Assembly (NCBI GenBank): GCA_017431685.1
Contig: JAFRKO010000035.1
Coordinates: 1 to 49,633, forward strand
Direction: 5' to 3'
DNA length: 49,633 bases
DNA from: Mogibacterium sp.
GTDB lineage: Bacteria; Bacillota; Clostridia; Peptostreptococcales; Anaerovoracaceae
Shown here in pieces: positions 45,736-49,633 of the stretch (positions are counted from its first letter, which is position 1; every line of letters starts with the position of its first letter). The position numbers and the translations under genes were made by a program. A model generated the notes under the pieces. It had not been told where the DNA came from, made no database searches, and saw only the letters and a program-made list of their open reading frames with translations.

Positions 45736-46762
45736 TACTGTTGTGGTGGAAACACTGGAACAACTGAAGCCATACCTGAACGATAAGCATGTAATTGAAA
45801 TAGTTCAGAGGGGAAAAAATAAGAAGTTCAAGAATTTCGTCAAGGTGGCCTTGAACGAGCTTCCGCAGACCGAGGAAAAGGCTTTAGTTGAGAATGCTGT
45901 TAATCTGTTAAATAAGAATCTGCAGCTAAATGAAAGAAACCTACAGCTTTTGGCTAATGTATCTAAGATACAAAAGCTTGGACTTTTGATTAATGGGCTG
46001 AATCTATGCGCAACATGTGTTGGATTTGCTGTTATGTATGCAAAGCTGGATAGTATGAGTGCAGAAATTAATCAGCAGATTGCCAAGGTAGAGAAGACTG
46101 TCAAAAAGGTTCAGGACTTGCAGACAGGTTTCGAATTCAATAAGGTATTGTCCGATCATACAGATATGCTTGACTGCCGAAAAAAACAGCAGCCATATTC
46201 TGAAGAGAAAATGCGGGAACTTGTTGACAACGAGTATAACGTACTTACATTGCTGATAAGCGCATTACAGATGAATGTATCATCAGATCAGAAGAATACA
46301 ATCTTTTCCATATATTCACTCTTATCGATGCTTACCGTATCGCTGATGTATTTCGATGAAGTTTATTATCAGAATAATCATGAAGTCCTTGGCGCGGGAG
46401 AAATCTGGCATACGGCTCATGAGAAGTGGATGGGTGTATATAAGACTCTATCCGAAGACTGGGTTATTGAAAAACTGCAGGATTATGGAATGTTCGAAAC
46501 CACATTAAATACTCTGGGAGTAGATGTCTTCTACAAAGGACTGCTTGATCAGGTAAGAGAAGAACGAGAGAACGTTGAAGATAATCAGGCTTTGATTCTG
46601 GCTCTGGGAGATATCGATCTTTTACACACGCTGCAGGAAAACACAGATCGTGAGGTAAAAGAAACCATTAAGGCCGCCTTTGAAAATGCAGGAGCAGAAT
46701 CAGATTCCACAACTGTACAAGAAGCTTATAATAATGCATTAAAACTGGCTGTTATAGCGTAA
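45728..46762 (+). CDS. Coiled-coil hypothetical protein of the AAA+ cassette
   Basis: A 344-residue protein, unrecognised. Residues about 75-92 (LQLNERNLQLLANVSKIQK) are helical. One hydrophobic stretch near 91-110 (LGLLINGLNLCATCVGFAVMYAKL) may enter a membrane. It is followed by a coiled-coil-like region (INQQIAKVEKTVKKVQDLQTG) and a helical C-terminal domain. It is coupled to the upstream gene and 12 nt from the AAA+ gene. The architecture suggests a membrane-associated partner of the ATPase. Confidence 0.7.
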   Translation: MSNTVVVETLEQLKPYLNDKHVIEIVQRGKNKKFKNFVKVALNELPQTEEKALVENAVNLLNKNLQLNERNLQLLANVSKIQKLGLLINGLNLCATCVGFAVMYAKLDSMSAEINQQIAKVEKTVKKVQDLQTGFEFNKVLSDHTDMLDCRKKQQPYSEEKMRELVDNEYNVLTLLISALQMNVSSDQKNTIFSIYSLLSMLTVSLMYFDEVYYQNNHEVLGAGEIWHTAHEKWMGVYKTLSEDWVIEKLQDYGMFETTLNTLGVDVFYKGLLDQVREERENVEDNQALILALGDIDLLHTLQENTDREVKETIKAAFENAGAESDSTTVQEAYNNALKLAVIA

Positions 46763-46774
46763 TCAGGGTGAATT

Positions 46775-48169
46775 ATGATGGAAATTGATGTTAAGAATGC
46801 GTTGAACAAATTGCTGACAGCTTGTGATGCTATTGATTCAGAAAACAGCGGCAGTTCACAGAAGATAAAAAATGCTGTTGTATGCGACATTTTCTCCTTT
46901 ATCCGTGTCATTTCCAGATCGGGTGCGGAAGAACGAATCCAGCTATTCAATACAATGTATCTGAATGGTGATTATGAGGAGCTGATCGAGTCAACAGATA
47001 CAGGCGTGGTAGCTGCTTCATATTTCGATGATTTGTGTCGATTTGATAGATCATTTTTGAAAAACAGTGAGATTAAAACGACTGCTTTATACATCGCTTT
47101 CATTGTAGAACTGGGAAAACATTATTTGCATAGCAAATATGACAAGGCAGATATTGATCAGCAGAAATATCTGGACTATATTAAAGCTCTGCAGGCGCGC
47201 CAGAAAGAAAACCATAGTTCCATTAATAATTGTCAGTTGGATGGTGCTCTGAATGTAGCAAAAAAGCAGGAGTCTGCTTGTCAGGACATATCAAGTGAAA
47301 AAAAGGAAGAGCAGTCAGAGGCATCTGAACCGGAAGAGACACTAGAGGAGTTGCTAGATAAACTAAACAACCTAATCGGGTTGGCAGGCGTAAAGAAAGA
47401 AGTAACATCCCTGATTAATTTGTTGAAGATCAAGAAGATCAGAGACGAACGGGGCTTTGAAACTGCTAATGTATCCAAACATCTGGTTTTCCTTGGAAAT
47501 CCAGGGACTGGCAAAACAACAGTGGCCAGATTGCTTTCGAAGATTTATAAGCAGCTCGGGGCTTTGGAAAAAGGTCAATTAGTCGAGGTTGATCGTGCCG
47601 GGTTAGTAGCAGGACATGTCGGCCAGACTGCACTGAAGACCACAGACAAGATCAATGAGGCGATGGGCGGCATCTTATTCATAGATGAAGCATATACACT
47701 TGCTAAAGGCGGAAATGATTTCGGTCAGGAAGCAATAGATACCATCTTAAAAGCGATGGAGGATAATCGTGAAAATTTTGTTGTGATTGTTGCCGGTTAT
47801 CCGGAGCCAATGGAACAGTTCCTTGAGTCAAATCCAGGATTAAAATCACGCTTCAATAAGAACATCACATTTGAAGACTATTCCAAAGAAGAGCTTTTTT
47901 CGATATTCTGTTTTTTCTGTCAGCCATATCAGATGAAACTAAGTGAGGATGCTGAGCGCAATCTGAAAGTTTACCTCGGATGGCTTGTTCAGAATAAAGA
48001 CGCGAATTTCGCAAACGGAAGAGAGATGAGAAATCTATTTGAAACAGCATTGTCTAATCAGGCAAACAGGTTGGCGAATATGTCTGATATCACAAATGAG
48101 GAATTAAATACGATTGAAGTGGTGGACTTCCCAGAGTGGGTTAATAATTCTATGCAAAAGACAGAATAG
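46775..48169 (+). CDS. AAA+ ATPase, CbbX/SpoVK type
   Basis: A 464-residue protein. The N-terminal 190 residues are specific to this protein and end in an acidic linker. The AAA+ domain starts at NLIGLAGVKKEVTSLINLLKI, with Walker A GNPGTGKT (241-248), Walker B ILFIDEAYTL (300-309), and a sensor/Arg-finger region GLKSRFNKNITFEDYS. This is the CbbX/SpoVK group of hexameric remodelling ATPases. With the two upstream genes of unknown type it could be a defence or stress cassette. A terminator follows 16 nt after its stop. Confidence 0.85.
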   Translation: MMEIDVKNALNKLLTACDAIDSENSGSSQKIKNAVVCDIFSFIRVISRSGAEERIQLFNTMYLNGDYEELIESTDTGVVAASYFDDLCRFDRSFLKNSEIKTTALYIAFIVELGKHYLHSKYDKADIDQQKYLDYIKALQARQKENHSSINNCQLDGALNVAKKQESACQDISSEKKEEQSEASEPEETLEELLDKLNNLIGLAGVKKEVTSLINLLKIKKIRDERGFETANVSKHLVFLGNPGTGKTTVARLLSKIYKQLGALEKGQLVEVDRAGLVAGHVGQTALKTTDKINEAMGGILFIDEAYTLAKGGNDFGQEAIDTILKAMEDNRENFVVIVAGYPEPMEQFLESNPGLKSRFNKNITFEDYSKEELFSIFCFFCQPYQMKLSEDAERNLKVYLGWLVQNKDANFANGREMRNLFETALSNQANRLANMSDITNEELNTIEVVDFPEWVNNSMQKTE

Positions 48170-48184
48170 ACTATAATGAGCCAT

Positions 48185-48219
48185 AGAACTTCCAACAATA
48201 AAGTTGGGGGTTCTTTTTT
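48185..48219 (+). terminator. Intrinsic terminator after the AAA+ gene
   Basis: AGAACTTCCAAC pairs with GTTGGGGGTTCT around an AATAAA loop, followed by six T residues in all. Confidence 0.8.
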
Positions 48220-48394
48220 CAAGGTATTGTTTAATGATCATGACTTAGAGGATATTTGCTATGTGAGGGGCTATGATATCTCCAAACTTGTGAACATATT
48301 TAAGACACAGATAGATAATTACGCTTTGCGACCCCTATACAATATTCGCAAGAATTACAAGCATTATAATAGCAGATAAGCATTTTTCAGTTTT

Positions 48395-48423
48395 CGCGCC
48401 TTCAGTTGAGGGCGTGTTTTATT
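48395..48423 (+). terminator. Short hairpin with T-tract before the SIMPL gene
   Basis: CGCGCC pairs with GGCGTG (one G-U pair) over a 10-nt loop, followed by TTTTATT. The 230 nt between this and the AAA+ gene hold no supported gene. Confidence 0.5.
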
Positions 48424-48443
48424 ACAATGAAAGGAGTTTGATT

Positions 48444-49091
48444 ATGGGAACTATCAGAACAACCGGTAAGGCACGAAGAGAAGTCGAATACGACAGGATG
48501 ACAATTAATGTAACGTTTAGCACTAGGAACAAGCGCAGCAAAGATGCAATAAAAAAGGTAATCAATGATTGCGAGACATTTCTTAAAGAACTGAAGAAAA
48601 TGGGAATAGATATCAGCCGTATTAAAGGCAACAAAAACAGTATCGAGAAACGTAATTACAGTGATGACAGGGAGACAGAGGCACAGCGTGCGATTTCATG
48701 GGATTTGGATTATGATCTGGCTTTCATCGATGCAGTAATGACTCTTTCCGAAAAGGAATCATATGATGTTGATGTCAGCGTGGAGCCGAGATATTCCAGG
48801 AAAAGTGAACTCTGTAAGGAACTAATGAGAGAAGCTGTTCTTGATGCAAAAGAAGTTGCTGAAATGTTAGCCACTTCTCTTGGTAAAACAATAAAAGGCC
48901 CATCAAAAATAAATGCCAGTGGGGATTATGATTACATAACAGATGAACAGTATATAGAAGGGGATCATAAGGATGGGACTGTTAATGGGATTGATATATT
49001 AGGTTATGGCGGAAATCTGTTTGCAACTTTGCAGAATCCCACTACAACACAGGAGGAGGAAATAACTATTGAGTGGGAGCTCGAAGAATAG
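48444..49091 (+). CDS. SIMPL-domain (DUF541) protein
   Basis: A 215-residue protein of the SIMPL/DUF541 type. It starts MGTIRTTGKARREVEYDRM with the usual early strand INVTFSTRNKRSKDAIKKVI, then FLKELKKMGIDISRIKGNKNSI, and later REAVLDAKEVAEMLATSLGKTIKGP. ATG 48444 follows AAAGGAG. No signal peptide is visible, so it is probably cytoplasmic, unlike many family members. It stands alone and may belong to the chromosome beyond the element. Confidence 0.8.
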   Translation: MGTIRTTGKARREVEYDRMTINVTFSTRNKRSKDAIKKVINDCETFLKELKKMGIDISRIKGNKNSIEKRNYSDDRETEAQRAISWDLDYDLAFIDAVMTLSEKESYDVDVSVEPRYSRKSELCKELMREAVLDAKEVAEMLATSLGKTIKGPSKINASGDYDYITDEQYIEGDHKDGTVNGIDILGYGGNLFATLQNPTTTQEEEITIEWELEE

Positions 49092-49536
49092 ACGGTAAAA
49101 ATCTAAGGCAGGAGGTAACGACCTTGACAGAAAGAAAGAGATTGACAGCTAACAAACTGGGTACATTTATATATTAGGATAGTTAAGTTGAAGCAAATGA
49201 CGCCTCTATCAGAAGGGATTGGCCGCATGCCATAAACTTCGACTCTCGTTATACATCAAAACGAGACCAGATTGTATACATCGCATTTTCAACAATTGGA
49301 GGAAAATGAGGCAAATTTGTGGGTTGATATTTTTTCTACAGGCTGTATGCCAGTAATTGCAAGGGGTTGAAAATCACGAGTCCCGTACATCAGCTCCATT
49401 TTTGAGGACTTTCGGGTAATTCCGGAGGTCCTTTATTTTACTGGAATTCGTTGAAATTTCAACATTTTAGGCCTCTCAGCACTTCGCCGCACAACGCCGT
49501 TTATCGGCAGTTATCACTTTTGGCTTCGCAAATCTC
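49092..49536. other. Intergenic region without a supported gene
   Basis: 445 nt with no credible frame or RNA gene. It contains a TTGACA box near 49143, a GTTGAAATTTCAAC palindrome near 49450, and the 12-mer TTCGACTCTCGT also found near 43246. Confidence 0.6.
49405..49438. terminator. Hairpin downstream of the LysR-like gene
   Basis: AGGAC/GTCCT with inner CGGG/CCGG pairing, T-rich on the plus side (TTTATTTTA). It could end plus-strand transcripts or the minus-strand gene. Confidence 0.5.
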
Positions 49537-49633
49537 TTAATCAGAAAACTCGGCATTAAGCCAATCTGTCAAGGTTTCGAGTGCAGGATTAGAATTGTTC
49601 TTATTCCAGGCAAGAACGAGCTTCTCAGAAGAA
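49537..49633 (-). CDS. C-terminus of a probable LysR-type regulator (partial)
   Basis: The last 31 codons of a minus-strand gene cut by the window edge. The frame reads SSEKLVLAWNKNNSNPALETL then TDWLNAEFSD and stops at 49537-49539. The LVLAW-N-NPAL-TL-DWL pattern resembles the end of the LysR substrate-binding domain. Too little is visible for a firm call. Confidence 0.5.
   Translation of the reverse strand, partial: SSEKLVLAWNKNNSNPALETLTDWLNAEFSD

Noticed and set aside
48176-48379. 67-codon frame after the AAA+ gene
   Set aside because: It starts inside the intrinsic terminator of the AAA+ operon and has no ribosome binding site.
43246-49247. TTCGACTCTCGT at 43246 and 49236 as attachment-site cores
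   Set aside because: Only 12 bp are shared, one copy lies before xis rather than beyond int, and flanks do not match. Not enough for an att call.

Overview
This window looks like most of an integrative and conjugative element (ICE) of an anaerobic, low-to-moderate GC Gram-positive bacterium (Bacillota, probably Clostridia). The evidence is the VirD4 / VirB2-like / VirB6 / PrgI / VirB4 / CHAP-hydrolase order of a Gram-positive type IV transfer module, strong AGGAGG-type ribosome binding sites, a Firmicutes-type LexA box, and a sigma-like / Xis / tyrosine-integrase end similar in layout to Tn916-family elements. Gene calls rest on motifs and remembered families; no database search was run.

Layout. 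1-2538: a group II intron with its reverse transcriptase, inserted in a virD4-type coupling protein gene; only the downstream exon (2539-2994) is in the window. 3.0-4.55 kb: small transfer-operon genes. 4.57-9.86 kb: an island on the opposite strand with two ParB-like proteins, two stand-alone copies of a recombinase C-terminal module, a large serine recombinase and an XRE repressor. 10.0-18.5 kb: the transfer operon resumes (VirB6, DUF5688, PrgI, VirB4, CHAP hydrolase), interrupted by a TetR / FabK-like cargo pair. 18.7 kb: a TIM-barrel protein. 19.75-29.66 kb: a five-gene restriction/defence island (Eco57I-like methylase, GIY-YIG-helicase, GmrSD-like DUF262/DUF1524 nuclease, DUF6414 protein, AAA+ ATPase). 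29.7-31.6 kb: a DEDDh exonuclease and a WYL regulator. 31.66-33.5 kb: a LexA-box promoter, a DNA-binding-type protein and a sigma-region-4 protein.

33.5-41.5 kb is the most unusual part. It is bounded by a 51-nt direct repeat (50/51 identical) and holds a DraRnl/Rnl5-type RNA ligase, a metallophosphoesterase, RtcB, two paralogous XRE proteins, a YkuK-type (DUF458) RNase H-like protein, 28 tRNA genes covering all 20 amino acids, and a 573-nt ornate non-coding RNA closed by a 19-bp helix (ROOL/GOLLD-like). rtcB and the second XRE gene each follow a homologous leader: a 41-42 codon peptide, an antiterminator strand inside that peptide, and an intrinsic terminator. This is the layout of ribosome-controlled attenuation. 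I infer a self-contained tRNA replacement and repair kit that could be induced when translation stalls, for example after tRNA cleavage by a host or phage-defence nuclease.

41.4-44.8 kb: a second structured RNA candidate, small genes, MazF, Xis and tyrosine integrase. 45.0-48.2 kb: an unrecognised three-gene cassette ending in a CbbX/SpoVK-type AAA+ ATPase. 48.4-49.6 kb: a SIMPL-domain protein and the end of a probable LysR-type gene, likely chromosome.
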